NCBI GenBank assembly: GCA_947499155.1
Contig: CANMND010000006.1
Location: 62,001 to 126,000, forward strand
Direction: 5' to 3'
Source of the DNA: an uncultured Sphingomonadales bacterium
GTDB lineage: Bacteria > Pseudomonadota > Alphaproteobacteria > Sphingomonadales > Rhodothalassiaceae
DNA length: 64,000 bases
Part shown: piece by piece, positions 1 through 8,200 of the stretch
How the letters are laid out: each line of letters opens with the position of its first letter
Numbering within the stretch: position 1 is the stretch's first letter
Program-made: the position numbers and the translations under genes
Notes under the pieces: model-generated
Databases searched by the model: none
Seen by the model: the letters and a program-made list of their open reading frames with translations, nothing else
What the model was told of the DNA's origin: nothing

Positions 1-647
1 CAACAGTACAGGTGAGTATAGTCGGGTCTCAGTTCCCTAATAATTTCAGGCATAATCTTGTGGCGGGAATCGGTTTGCTGCTGTCAACATTTGATGCACC
101 GAAAGAGGTGCGTCACAGAAGCCTCTTTTTCGCTCGACAATTCCAGCATAGCAATAAGGACAAAGTATACCTGCAGGTTGAATCCGGCTCTTGTCGTCTG
201 ACCATGACGTATTGCTCTATTCAAATAACAGTAATGGCCCTTCCTGTGCGCGGTTAATGCTGGTCCGTTCTGCGCGCGGTAGTTAGGGAAATCGTTTAAA
301 CGAGTGTCTTTTCACGTCAAAGAGAGAAGTACATGAATATATTAAAATATTAATTTCCAGCTTTATCGAATCATATTGGGGTGGCTCCAAAGTGTCATCG
401 CGAAATGTGAGAAGTGGCCTCCTCCTGTCATCTCGCTTCAGGTCATCTCGCAATCTCGTCCGCAGAATTCTTTCAGGCTCGACAACCATATGCGCAGTTG
501 TGGATTCACCGATCAGGTTGGAGAATGGCAGGAAGAGCAAGAGCGTGGGGAGTGGCGAAGGCGCGTTCAAGGTGCGCGAATTATTAATAGAAGGAGAGTG
601 GGGCCAAGAAACAGGCGGCATGACTGGTGTTGCAATGTGAGCCGCGC
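1..647. other. No supported gene in the first 647 bases
   Basis: Several short overlapping open frames exist on both strands here, but none reads like a protein family, none has a convincing ribosome binding site, and their composition is erratic (Arg/Ser/Pro-rich in several frames). Around 340-365 the sequence is AT-rich, which may be promoter-like DNA, but I could not fit clear -35/-10 boxes. One hairpin followed by T residues (102-130) is listed separately. Confidence 0.5.
102..130 (+). terminator. Possible Rho-independent terminator
   Basis: AAAGAGG (102-108) pairs with CCTCTTT (122-128) across a 13-nt loop and the second arm runs into a T stretch. The stem is AT-rich and weak, and the gene it would serve is off the left edge, so this is tentative. 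Confidence 0.3.
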
Positions 648-1040
648 ATGTCCCGTGACTTCTATATTGAGTGCGCATCGACAGAGCAGGCGGCAGAGGC
701 TGAACGTATTCTGTCATCCGTGAAAGCATCAGATGGCACAATGTTGTTTGATGTGGATAATCGGGGGCGCGATCTGTTTGTCATGCTGGTTTGGTCACAT
801 GACATAGGTGCGGACTATTCATATTTTGTCGGAAACCGTGCATTCGACGGGTTGCGGGATGACGTGGCGTTTGTTGCCATAAAGAATGGCCAGCATAACG
901 GGATCGGTTATTTCCTCGATACGGGGACGTCGCCTGATGCTGAGCATGCTACATTCCCGCTGGCTGACATCCCGCAAAAGGTGTGTGAGGCACTGGGCGT
1001 TTCATGGAGAGAGCGGGCGCTGTCTCGTGAGTTTGCCTGA
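648..1040 (+). CDS. Hypothetical protein, 130 aa
   Basis: I do not recognise this gene with confidence. The frame is open from 627, but the ATG at 648 (protein starting MSRDFYIECAS) is the more likely start. The product is a soluble, acidic protein of about 130 residues without signal peptide or membrane segment. A central stretch (DDVAFVAIKNGQHNGIGYFLDTG, spread over roughly residues 75-100) and the ending PLADIPQKVCEALGV resemble the C-terminal end of alkaline-phosphatase-superfamily proteins. It could therefore be the tail of a decayed larger gene rather than a complete one; no matching upstream part is visible in 1-647. The 218 bases between it and acs contain no gene I can support. Confidence 0.45.
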   Translation: MSRDFYIECASTEQAAEAERILSSVKASDGTMLFDVDNRGRDLFVMLVWSHDIGADYSYFVGNRAFDGLRDDVAFVAIKNGQHNGIGYFLDTGTSPDAEHATFPLADIPQKVCEALGVSWRERALSREFA

Positions 1041-1258
1041 ACACATCATCACTACCAGCTATACAGCCCCGGCCTGGCATATGGAAAATTGCCAGCGACG
1101 TGATCCATCATAAATCTTGGCATTCTTTTCCTCGCCCTTGCGCAGGATGCACGGACTGTGAAATGATCGTCGGTCATGTATAAAAACAAAGACCACAATG
1201 GTATGGGGAAGTTTGGTGCATGCTTGATGCACAGACCTGTTTTCTTGGGGAAAATGTG

Positions 1259-3217
1259 ATGGAAAAGTCAGAAAAGAAGCAACAGAACACACAGGTTTTC
1301 CCTGTGCCAGAGCATATCCTGAAATCCACCAGGTGCGACCGCGCAAAATACGATGAGATGTATCGCCGCTCGGTCGAGGATCCGGACGGGTTCTGGGCCG
1401 AAGAGGGTAAAAGGCTCGACTGGATCAAGCCCTACAGCATCGTCAAAAACACCAGTTTTGAGGGCGATGTCTCGATCAGGTGGTTTGAGGACGGCACGCT
1501 GAACGCCAGTGTGAACTGTATCGACCGCCATCTCCCGCACAAGGCTAATGATGTCGCCCTGATCTGGGAAGGGGATAACCCTGCCTATCATTTCTCGATT
1601 ACCTATCAGCAGCTTTATAATCATGTCTGCCGCTTTGCGAATGTCTTGAAACGCATGGGCGTGAAAAAGGGTGATCGGGTGACACTTTATCTGCCGATGA
1701 TCCCGGAGACCGCCTATGCCATGCTGGCCTGTGCCCGTATTGGTGCGACACATTCCGTAGTGTTTGGTGGATTTTCGGCCGATGCTCTCGCGGGCCGCAT
1801 CAATGATTGCGACAGCCACTGGGTTGTCACAGCCGATGAAGGCGTTCGCGCTGGCCGCTCGGTTCCTTTGAAAGCGAACCTGGACAAGGCGGCTGAGAAA
1901 TGCCCGCATCTGGAAGGCGTTCTGGTGGTTCGCCATACCGGCGGCAAGGTGGATTGGTTTGAGGACCGCGACCACTGGTACCACGAAGAAGCGCTTAATG
2001 TGGATGCCCATTGCGAGCCTGAGGAGATGAGTGCGGAAGACCCGTTGTTCATCCTTTATACCTCTGGCTCCACGGGCAAGCCCAAGGGCGTGGTTCACAC
2101 CACCGGCGGCTATCTGGCTTATGCGTCGATGACTCATGAATATGTGTTCGATTATCAGCCAGGGCAGGTTTACTGGTGTGCAGCTGATGTGGGCTGGGTG
2201 ACAGGGCACAGCTATATCATTTACGGCCCGCTTGCCAATGGTGCGACCACCCTGATGTTTGAAGGCGTGCCCACATGGCCCGGTGCGGACCGTTTCTGGC
2301 GCATTGTTGCCAAACACAAGGTGAATATCCTTTATACCGCCCCCACAGCCTTGCGCGCCCTGATGCGTGAAGGGGACGAGCCGGTGGAACGCCATGATCT
2401 GTCATCCCTGCGCATTTTGGGTTCGGTGGGCGAGCCGATTAATCCCGAAGCCTGGCTTTGGTACCATCGGGTTGTTGGCAAGGGCCGCTGCCCCATCGTG
2501 GATACCTGGTGGCAGACGGAAACCGGCGGCATGATGATCAACCCCTTGCCAGGGGCCATGGATTTAAAGCCCGGCTCGGCCACGCGCCCGTTCTTTGGGG
2601 TAAAGCCAGCGCTGGTGGCAGAGGCGGGCGATCTGGTTGAGGGTGAGGGCGAAGGCAATCTGGTGATGACCGATAGCTGGCCCGGACAGGCGCGTACGCT
2701 TTATGGCGATCACGAGCGTTTCATCGAGACCTATTTCAGCACCTATAAGGGCATGTACTTTTCAGGGGATGGCGCCCGCCGCGATGCCGATGGCGATTAT
2801 TGGGTAACCGGACGCGTCGATGACGTGATCAACGTCTCGGGCCACCGCATGGGCACGGCCGAGGTGGAAAGCGCCCTTGTCGCCCACAGGCTGGTGGCGG
2901 AAGCAGCGGTGGTTGGCTATCCCCATGATATAAAGGGGCAGGGCATTTATTGCTATGTGACGCTGAATGCGGGTCTGGTGCCGTCAGAAGACCTGGCGGA
3001 CGAATTGCGCAAATGGGTTCGCAAGGATATAGGCCCCATCGCGACGCCGGATGCAATTCAGTTCAGCCCGTCGCTGCCGAAAACCCGCTCTGGCAAGATC
3101 ATGCGGCGTATTTTGCGCAAGATAGCAGAAAACGACACCAGCAATCTGGGCGACACCAGCACACTGGCGGATCCGTCCGTAGTCCAAAGCCTGATCGACG
3201 GACGTCTGTCAGTCTAG
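1259..3217 (+). CDS. acs: Acetyl-CoA synthetase (acetate--CoA ligase)
   Basis: AMP-forming ligase converting acetate, ATP and CoA to acetyl-CoA in the cytoplasm, the usual scavenging route for acetate. At 652 aa it has the family's normal length. Visible motifs in order: the ATP-binding loop [11 protein letters not shown] near residue 267, the A5 motif WWQTETGG near residue 425, [20 protein letters not shown] with the adenylate-binding Asp and Arg near residues 500-520, and the C-terminal [12 protein letters not shown] whose Lys (about residue 613) is the catalytic lysine typically controlled by reversible acetylation. The frame is open 39 nt further upstream, but the ATG at 1259 has GGGGAA seven bases ahead. 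The gene stands alone and is followed by a strong hairpin at 3249-3281. A long open frame on the opposite strand is a shadow of its codon bias. Confidence 0.97.
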   Translation: MEKSEKKQQNTQVFPVPEHILKSTRCDRAKYDEMYRRSVEDPDGFWAEEGKRLDWIKPYSIVKNTSFEGDVSIRWFEDGTLNASVNCIDRHLPHKANDVALIWEGDNPAYHFSITYQQLYNHVCRFANVLKRMGVKKGDRVTLYLPMIPETAYAMLACARIGATHSVVFGGFSADALAGRINDCDSHWVVTADEGVRAGRSVPLKANLDKAAEKCPHLEGVLVVRHTGGKVDWFEDRDHWYHEEALNVDAHCEPEEMSAEDPLFILYTSGSTGKPKGVVHTTGGYLAYASMTHEYVFDYQPGQVYWCAADVGWVTGHSYIIYGPLANGATTLMFEGVPTWPGADRFWRIVAKHKVNILYTAPTALRALMREGDEPVERHDLSSLRILGSVGEPINPEAWLWYHRVVGKGRCPIVDTWWQTETGGMMINPLPGAMDLKPGSATRPFFGVKPALVAEAGDLVEGEGEGNLVMTDSWPGQARTLYGDHERFIETYFSTYKGMYFSGDGARRDADGDYWVTGRVDDVINVSGHRMGTAEVESALVAHRLVAEAAVVGYPHDIKGQGIYCYVTLNAGLVPSEDLADELRKWVRKDIGPIATPDAIQFSPSLPKTRSGKIMRRILRKIAENDTSNLGDTSTLADPSVVQSLIDGRLSV

Positions 3218-3248
3218 GACACGATCTTGGAATATGCTCAAGACACCA

Positions 3249-3281
3249 AAACGGCAGGAAGGAATAACCGACCTGCCGTTT
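3249..3281 (+). terminator. Terminator hairpin of acs
   Basis: AAACGGCAGG (3249-3258) and CCTGCCGTTT (3272-3281) form a perfect 10-bp stem 32 bases after the acs stop. The following sequence is T-rich but not a pure T run; the A arm and T arm make it potentially bidirectional. Confidence 0.6.
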
Positions 3282-3317
3282 ATCATTCTGCAACACAATT
3301 CTTTCGTCTTTCCCCAG

Positions 3318-3537
3318 CACTAGCCCAGTCACTCCCCGACACTAGCCCAGTCATTCCCCGACACTACATCAGTCATTCCCCGACACTAGCCCAGTCACTC
3401 CCCGACACTAGCCCAGTCACTCCCCGACACTAGCCCAGTCACTCCCCGACACTAGCCCAGTCATTCCCCGACACTAGCCCAGTCACTCCCCGACACTACA
3501 TCAGTCACTCCCCGACACTACATCAGTCATTCCCCGA
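3318..3537. repeat. Ten tandem 22-bp units
   Basis: Ten back-to-back 22-bp units, each running CACTAGCCCAGTCACTCCCC plus GA. Two variable spots separate the copies: TAGCCC versus TACATC, and CACTCC versus CATTCC. The last unit merges into CATTCCCCGACTTGATCGG, that is, the left arm of the REP-like palindrome described at 4871. The tandem array therefore probably arose by slippage from one arm of a REP element. Any open frame here is just the 22-bp unit read in three phases; I call no gene. Confidence 0.9.
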
Positions 3538-3553
3538 CTTGATCGGTGAATCC
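3530..3553. repeat. Degenerate REP-like palindrome
   Basis: CATTCCCCGACTTGATCGGT followed by GAATCC: same design as the REP at 4871 (arms around a CTTGA loop), with one arm mismatch (GGTG instead of GGGG). It caps the 22-bp tandem array. Confidence 0.65.
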
Positions 3554-3608
3554 ATCTCCAGGCCCATGCCAGCTCACACCCCAGCCGTCATTCCACCCCC
3601 CAGCCGTC

Positions 3609-3631
3609 ATTCCATGGCTTGACCATGGAAT
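3609..3631. repeat. REP-like palindrome, CTTGA loop
   Basis: ATTCCATGG (3609-3617), loop CTTGA, then CCATGGAAT (3623-3631): a perfect 9-bp stem flanked by GTC and CCAT as in the other copies. It pairs with the inverted copy at 3668 to form a doublet on the trailer side of the CRISPR array. Confidence 0.8.
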
Positions 3632-3667
3632 CCATATCCCAACTGCCACAGCATCGGGACAAAATGG

Positions 3668-3690
3668 ATCCCACGATCAAGTCGTGGGAT
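3668..3690. repeat. REP-like palindrome, inverted copy
   Basis: ATCCCACGA (3668-3676), loop TCAAG, TCGTGGGAT (3682-3690): perfect 9-bp stem with the loop complementary to CTTGA, so the element sits in the opposite orientation. It lies immediately beside the eroded terminal CRISPR repeat at 3704. Confidence 0.8.
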
Positions 3691-3703
3691 GACGAGGGTG
3701 GAT

Positions 3704-3748
3704 GGGGTCGTCTCGTACTTCACTGCGTTTCGCCGCTTCGCGTGACGA
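3704..3748 (-). repeat. Eroded terminal CRISPR repeat plus 13th spacer
   Basis: GGGGTCGTCTCGTAC (3704-3718) matches the last 15 bases of the CRISPR repeat with one difference, and the rest of that repeat has been replaced by REP-related sequence. Between it and the first intact repeat are exactly 30 bases (3719-3748), the spacer length of the array. Transcription is expected from the minus strand, so this is the trailer end, the usual place for a degenerate repeat. The intact repeat at 3749-3784 would supply the 5' handle, so this 13th spacer should still give a complete crRNA. Confidence 0.8.
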
Positions 3749-4576
3749 GGTGCAGTCCCCTCTCATTTAGGGGTGGTCTCGTACGTGGAAACATATGTGG
3801 ATTACGCCAACCCAACGGTGCAGTCCCCTCTCATTTAGGGGTGGTCTCGTACGAGAAGCGATAACACACCTCACAAAAACCTGGTGCAGTCCCCTCTCAT
3901 TTAGGGGTGGTCTCGTACGGGGCAGGTTTTGGAATCCGGCGCAGTGCGGTGCAGTCCCCTCTCATTTAGGGGTGGTCTCGTACCTAAGGTGTTGACAGAT
4001 TACCTGCATGCCCGGTGCAGTCCCCTCTCATTTAGGGGTGGTCTCGTACTGGTTCAGGTTTTCTAAGACAGATAGCAGTGGTGCAGTCCCCTCTCATTTA
4101 GGGGTGGTCTCGTACCGTGGTGTTCGAGCACTTGGACAATGTGGAGGTGCAGTCCCCTCTCATTTAGGGGTGGTCTCGTACGCAGACATTGAGCGGTACT
4201 GTCGCAACCAAGGTGCAGTCCCCTCTCATTTAGGGGTGGTCTCGTACCTGCATGAAGAAACCATCGTCGTCGCGACTGGTGCAGTCCCCTCTCATTTAGG
4301 GGTGGTCTCGTACAAAGAAGCCATATTGATAGCACGGTTAAGCGGTGCAGTCCCCTCTCATTTAGGGGTGGTCTCGTACAAGCACGTCTGACATTACTAA
4401 CACGCGCAGGGTGCAGTCCCCTCTCATTTAGGGGTGGTCTCGTACTGCAAAATCTGCAGGACGCGGGGTTGGACCGGTGCAGTCCCCTCTCATTTAGGGG
4501 TGGTCTCGTACCCAAGCTCCGGTGACCAAGATATGGACCTGGTGCAGTCCCCTCTCATTTAGGGGTGGTCTCGTAC
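3749..4576 (-). CRISPR. Type VI-A CRISPR array: 13 identical repeats, 12 spacers
   Basis: Thirteen 36-nt repeats start at 3749, 3817, 3883, 3948, 4014, 4080, 4146, 4212, 4278, 4344, 4410, 4476 and 4541 and look identical. On the plus strand each begins GGTGCAGTCCCCTC and ends GGGGTGGTCTCGTAC. Spacers are 30 nt, except one of 32 (3785-3816) and two of 29 (3919-3947, 4512-4540). On the minus strand the repeat reads ...CCACCCC, a nine-base loop, then GGGGACU...ACC-3', the hairpin layout known from Cas13a crRNAs (CCCC/GGGGAC stem, repeat 5' of spacer). That makes the minus strand the transcribed one, the same as cas13a 640 bases away. The leader-proximal end is therefore 4576. Complete repeat identity, including the oldest intact repeat, suggests a maintained array. 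By eye I found no match of a spacer elsewhere in the window, but I could not search systematically. Confidence 0.97.
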
Positions 4577-4736
4577 AGATGTATACATAAAGTCTTGTCA
4601 TGTATAGAAAAAAGTGCATTCTGACTCGAAAAAAAATGGGTTTTTCTGCTGTTGATTTTGCCATTTTGGTCCATTTTTTTTCAGGGTGTTCTTAATTTGT
4701 TCTGCATAATATTTATCTGATTTGGCGTATTTGCTT
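4577..4736 (-). promoter_or_regulatory. Probable CRISPR leader
   Basis: This AT-rich stretch adjoins the leader-proximal repeat and contains long A/T homopolymers (around 4610, 4632, 4672). Read on the minus strand, TATACA near 4600 preceded by GAGTCA about 15 bases upstream is the best promoter-like pair I can find, and it would start transcription about 15-20 nt before the first repeat. A short direct repeat ATGTATA occurs at about 4579 and 4602. The composition contrast with the GC-rich REP sequence beyond about 4790 supports a leader, but the boundaries are approximate. Confidence 0.5.
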
Positions 4737-4798
4737 TCTTGCCATGGCCGTCATTTTTCGTGGACTTTTCCTTCGTCGTTGATCAGCATTTTGACCAT

Positions 4799-4870
4799 CA
4801 TTCCACGAAACCACCCTTTTGTCATTCCACGAAACCACCCTTTTGTCATTCCCCGAAACCCCCCTTTTGT
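4799..4870. repeat. Three tandem 24-bp units
   Basis: Three units of 24 bp (4799-4822, 4823-4846, 4847-4870), each CATTCCACGAAACCACCCTT plus TTGT with small changes in the third. They run directly into the REP at 4871, whose first bases CATTCCCCGA they share, so they again look like amplified REP-arm sequence. Confidence 0.85.
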
Positions 4871-4896
4871 CATTCCCCGACTTGATCGGGGAATCC
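4871..4896. repeat. REP-like palindrome, CTTGA loop
   Basis: ATTCCCCGA (4872-4880), loop CTTGA, TCGGGGAAT (4886-4894): perfect 9-bp stem. First half of the REP doublet on the cas13a side of the array. Confidence 0.85.
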
Positions 4897-4930
4897 ATGG
4901 TGACTGCTGCATGGATGTTGCGGAAGATGG

Positions 4931-4953
4931 ATCCCACGGTCAAGCCGTGGGAT
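4931..4953. repeat. REP-like palindrome, inverted copy
   Basis: ATCCCACGG (4931-4939), loop TCAAG, CCGTGGGAT (4945-4953): perfect stem, inverted relative to 4871 and about 34 bases from it, mirroring the 3609/3668 doublet on the other side of the array. Confidence 0.85.
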
Positions 4954-5155
4954 GACGCGGGTATGTGATGCGTGGGATGACGGGGGTGGTTTTCGTGGGA
5001 TGACGAGTGTGGATGTTATGTGGGATGGCGTGGGTGACGCGAGTGGATGGGGCGTGTGACGAGTGTGGATGTTATATGGGATGACGGGTGTGGATGGCGC
5101 GTGTGACGATTGTGGATGTTATGTGGAATGGCGTGGGTGACGCGAGTGGATGGGG
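4945..5155. repeat. Degenerate GTGGGATGACG repeats with a 103-bp period
   Basis: A GC-rich low-complexity tract built from variants of GTGGGATGACG and GTGTGGATG, the right-hand flank of the REP element. A 45-bp segment at 5008-5052 recurs at 5111-5155 with one mismatch, and a more diverged copy lies between, giving a period of about 103 bp. No gene is visible; the open frames that cross it are repeat-derived. Confidence 0.8.
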
Positions 5156-5194
5156 CTGTCCTTGCCGACTTTTCAGAAAAGTATATTCGCTCCA

Positions 5195-5230
5195 GGTACA
5201 GCCCCTTCCTGTTTAGGGAGCGTCCGTGCC
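5195..5230 (-). repeat. Degenerate CRISPR repeat overlapping the cas13a stop codon
   Basis: This 36-base stretch matches the array repeat at 22 of 36 positions without gaps, and at about 26 with one gap near its end. On the plus strand it starts GGTACAGCCCCT and contains TTTAGGG, matching GGTGCAGTCCCC and ATTTAGGGG. It has the same orientation as the array repeats, so it is not an anti-repeat. In crRNA sense it keeps a UCCC/GGGG stem and the GGGGCUGUACC tail, but has lost the A after GGGG. It encodes the last residues of Cas13a (GTDAP) and the TAA stop, which falls in the loop where the array repeat also has UAA. The next 30 bases in crRNA sense (5194 down to 5165) occupy the spacer position. 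Confidence 0.7.
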
Positions 5231-8200
5231 ACCATTGAACAGTGTTTTTACCATACTCACATACTGCTCTCCATGCAGGGCCTCGGTAATTTTCTCACCT
5301 CCCGATTTCGTGCCCCCAAGGTGGTTAGCTTCGGCTGTCACCACGGTAGCGCATTCCAGAATATGACTTTCATTCATGGTCCATTCGATCGTCAGGCCCT
5401 CGCGCGCCAGAAGGTCTTTGATTGATTTTGACACAGCATTTTTCAGCTTGCGGTCATAGGCCATCATGATACGGGCATCATTGACCATTTGGGTGAGATC
5501 GGGTTGCTTGTCACCACGCAGCATATTGAAATGCGCGAAAATGTTGCGGAGGTTTTTTGCTGCGTTCAAATTGAATTTGTCTTTGTCTTTAATGCTGCCG
5601 AATAAGTCTGTATAGTTATCTGCCTTCTTGTTGAATGCGAACAGAATTTGTCCATTCTTTAGATATTCTATACCATCTTCCTCAAAAGCATCACTCGCCA
5701 GTGCACCCCTTTGATAAATCATAGCCAGCATGGTGAAATACAGGTCACGTTCCAGCAGGCCGGCATAATCCACCAGTCGCCCAAGAACCGCCATCATCAG
5801 CCAGTGCAAGCGGACATGATTGACAAGATATATATGTGCCGACAAATGGCGGTGTTCTGTCACTTGCTGTAATGCTTCGCGGTAATCTTTTACTTTGTTC
5901 GGATTCTTGCTATTTTTTCTAACAAGTTTCTTATGAAGGTCTTCTCTTTCTTCCTGTGCTTTGGTTATTTGTGACTTTCCGTTTGATTCCGGTTTTTCAA
6001 ATGTTTCCAGTTGCCTGACATCATCAGTTCGGACTTTGTACGCCTCATAAATTTGTTGCAGCGGCTTCATGTGGCCAAAGCGCAGGATTTCCCGTAGTCC
6101 CCGTATAGGAATGCGGCGATCATCTTCCGGCTTACCGGGCCCGTCATATTTGGATTTGTCCTTAGCGGGAGGAAAAATGTGGTCGAAATCGTCTGGATTT
6201 TCAAATAGCTTCCGAAAGTCTTCCGGCACATTTGACTGCGCTTGGTCGCTATCTACTGACAGCGCCGTGCCACCGCCTTCGAATTTGGCGTCGTGCATAT
6301 CCAGATAAAGGCTCAGGACCTCGGCAATCGGTTTTGCATCTTCGTAGTTATCCCGTCCCGGTGCGTCTTTGGCCAGCACCTGCCATTTGCGCATCTGATG
6401 CAAAAGCTTTGACACCGCATCAACGGGTGCCAGATGCAGCAGGAAATAAAGGCTGTGCTGCCAGGTTTTGGCATCTGTATCGGGTGGGGATAAATTTTCG
6501 GCCAACTTATTCAGGTTATGAAGTGGTGTCGTGCGCTTTTGCAATTTCTTTGTAATGTATTTCAGAAAAGAAAACTCCGCACTTAGCCAATCGGCAAAGG
6601 CGAGTGCCAGTATCTCGCATTTAAAGGCCTCAATTGTGTTGGCCTGGGTTTTGGCTTTTTTGCTGTCGCTTTCATATCCTTGCTGCACCCCAAAGTCGCT
6701 GGCTGTCAGGGCTGACAGTCGGAAAAAGAAATCATTGAGACTTTTATCGTCTTTGGTCAGCCCGCCGTATTTTTCTACCTTGGCGATGATGAGGTCACGT
6801 TCTGGGTTATCTTTACGTCCTCCGTTAATATTTATTGCTGCATCTGTTGCCCTTCCAGCAGCCTCGTTTATATATTTATTGAAATTCGTAATATAATAAA
6901 TCTTTAATTCATCTGCTTTCGGATTATTTGTATATTTATCGAGATGCTCACGGAATGACCGTTCATAAAGCAGTTTCAGGCAGATATACTGACAACGCAG
7001 GGCAGGGCTTTCCTCCATAATCTTGCGATTGACGGGCTTTGGCAGGGTTTTGGGACTTGTATCGTTTGCCCGTTTTATGATGCGGTTGAAACGGGGCAGG
7101 GCAAGCAGTGGAGTTGTGTCTGCGGCAAGGCTGTCGATCAGCTTTTCCGCCTGACATTCTTTCAGAAAATGCTCCACATCTGCTGCCCGCAAGGTGTCAA
7201 TCAGGCGTTGGCGTCTGCCACTCACATCCTGATTCCAAAGCCTAGCCATAGCATCGCGACCCTGATCTAATTCAGAACTTGGTGGTACGAAGAGTCTTTT
7301 ATCCGCAGGCTTTTTTGAGTTTTCCTCTACAACCCTTTTTCCTAGTACGCTTGGGTTTAATGTCTGTAGAGCGTAGCTAAAATTACCCAGCCCCTTAAAA
7401 TGAAAGGAGCCATTGCGCAAAGACGACAGACCTTTCAGCGCAGCCCATAAGATGGCTTTGCGGCTGTCATCGTTTTCGGTATTCAGGGGCAGGATAATGT
7501 CTGCACGCGATCCGAACAGCAGTTTGAATTTTTTGTTGAATGCATCACGGCGGAAGTTAACGCCTGTCACGGCCTCAATAATCTTGCTGTCAAGTATATC
7601 CTTGCCTTGTTTGTTTTCAGGATCGGCCCAGTCGGTTGCGGTTCTTTGCATCAAGGACAACACATGCCGCCATATGCGGACAAAGGCCTCGTTCCGTTTG
7701 ATTTCCGCCTGTCCGTCACTGCCCCAATAGTAGCTGTTTTCTACCTCTGCCTCGTTCGGCCAGTGGCTTATAACTGCGGCTGTTGTGTCGGCTGCGTCTG
7801 CCTGATTCCGCCCGGCCTGATAATGGATGATCTTGCCCAAACGGATCAGATGGTTAAGCTCGCGATTTTCCTGCTTTTTTTCAATGAGTTCGATGAGTTC
7901 ATCATTGTTTTTCGGCAGAATCTTTAGAATGTCTTGGCCCTTTTTATGACGTTTTAGCAGTCCTTTGTAATAGGCCTTTACAGCCTCGTGTAGGGCGAAA
8001 AGGCCTTCCTGCTTTTTGGCATCCGGTATGGAAACATTGCCAAATACATGTGCGTATTGTGCACGCAGCGCATCCATGGCGATCCCAAAGTGCTTGCCTG
8101 CGCCTTTAGTCTTTTCAGCCTCTATACCCTGATAAATTATATCGGCGATATCGCCTTTATTTTTGTAATACTTAACTTTATCAACAATCCATTGGCCTCG

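Noticed and set aside
283-741. Minus-strand frame of 152 aa left of the first gene
   Set aside because: Composition is patchy (Pro/Ser/Arg-rich), no motif, no ribosome site, and it overlaps the start of the plus-strand hypothetical gene.
1268-2395. Long open frame (375 aa) on the minus strand opposite acs
   Set aside because: It lies wholly inside the acetyl-CoA synthetase gene, has His-rich, family-less sequence and no ribosome site; it is a mirror of the codon bias of acs.
3795-4515. Open frames running through the CRISPR array on both strands
   Set aside because: They translate the repeat again and again (GAVPSHLGVVSY or TRPPLNERGLH) with spacer residues between; this is an artefact of repeat length plus spacer length being a multiple of three.
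5195-5230. Interpreting the repeat-like element as a tracrRNA anti-repeat
   Set aside because: It has the same orientation as the array repeats, so it is not complementary to them, and type VI-A systems do not need a tracrRNA.
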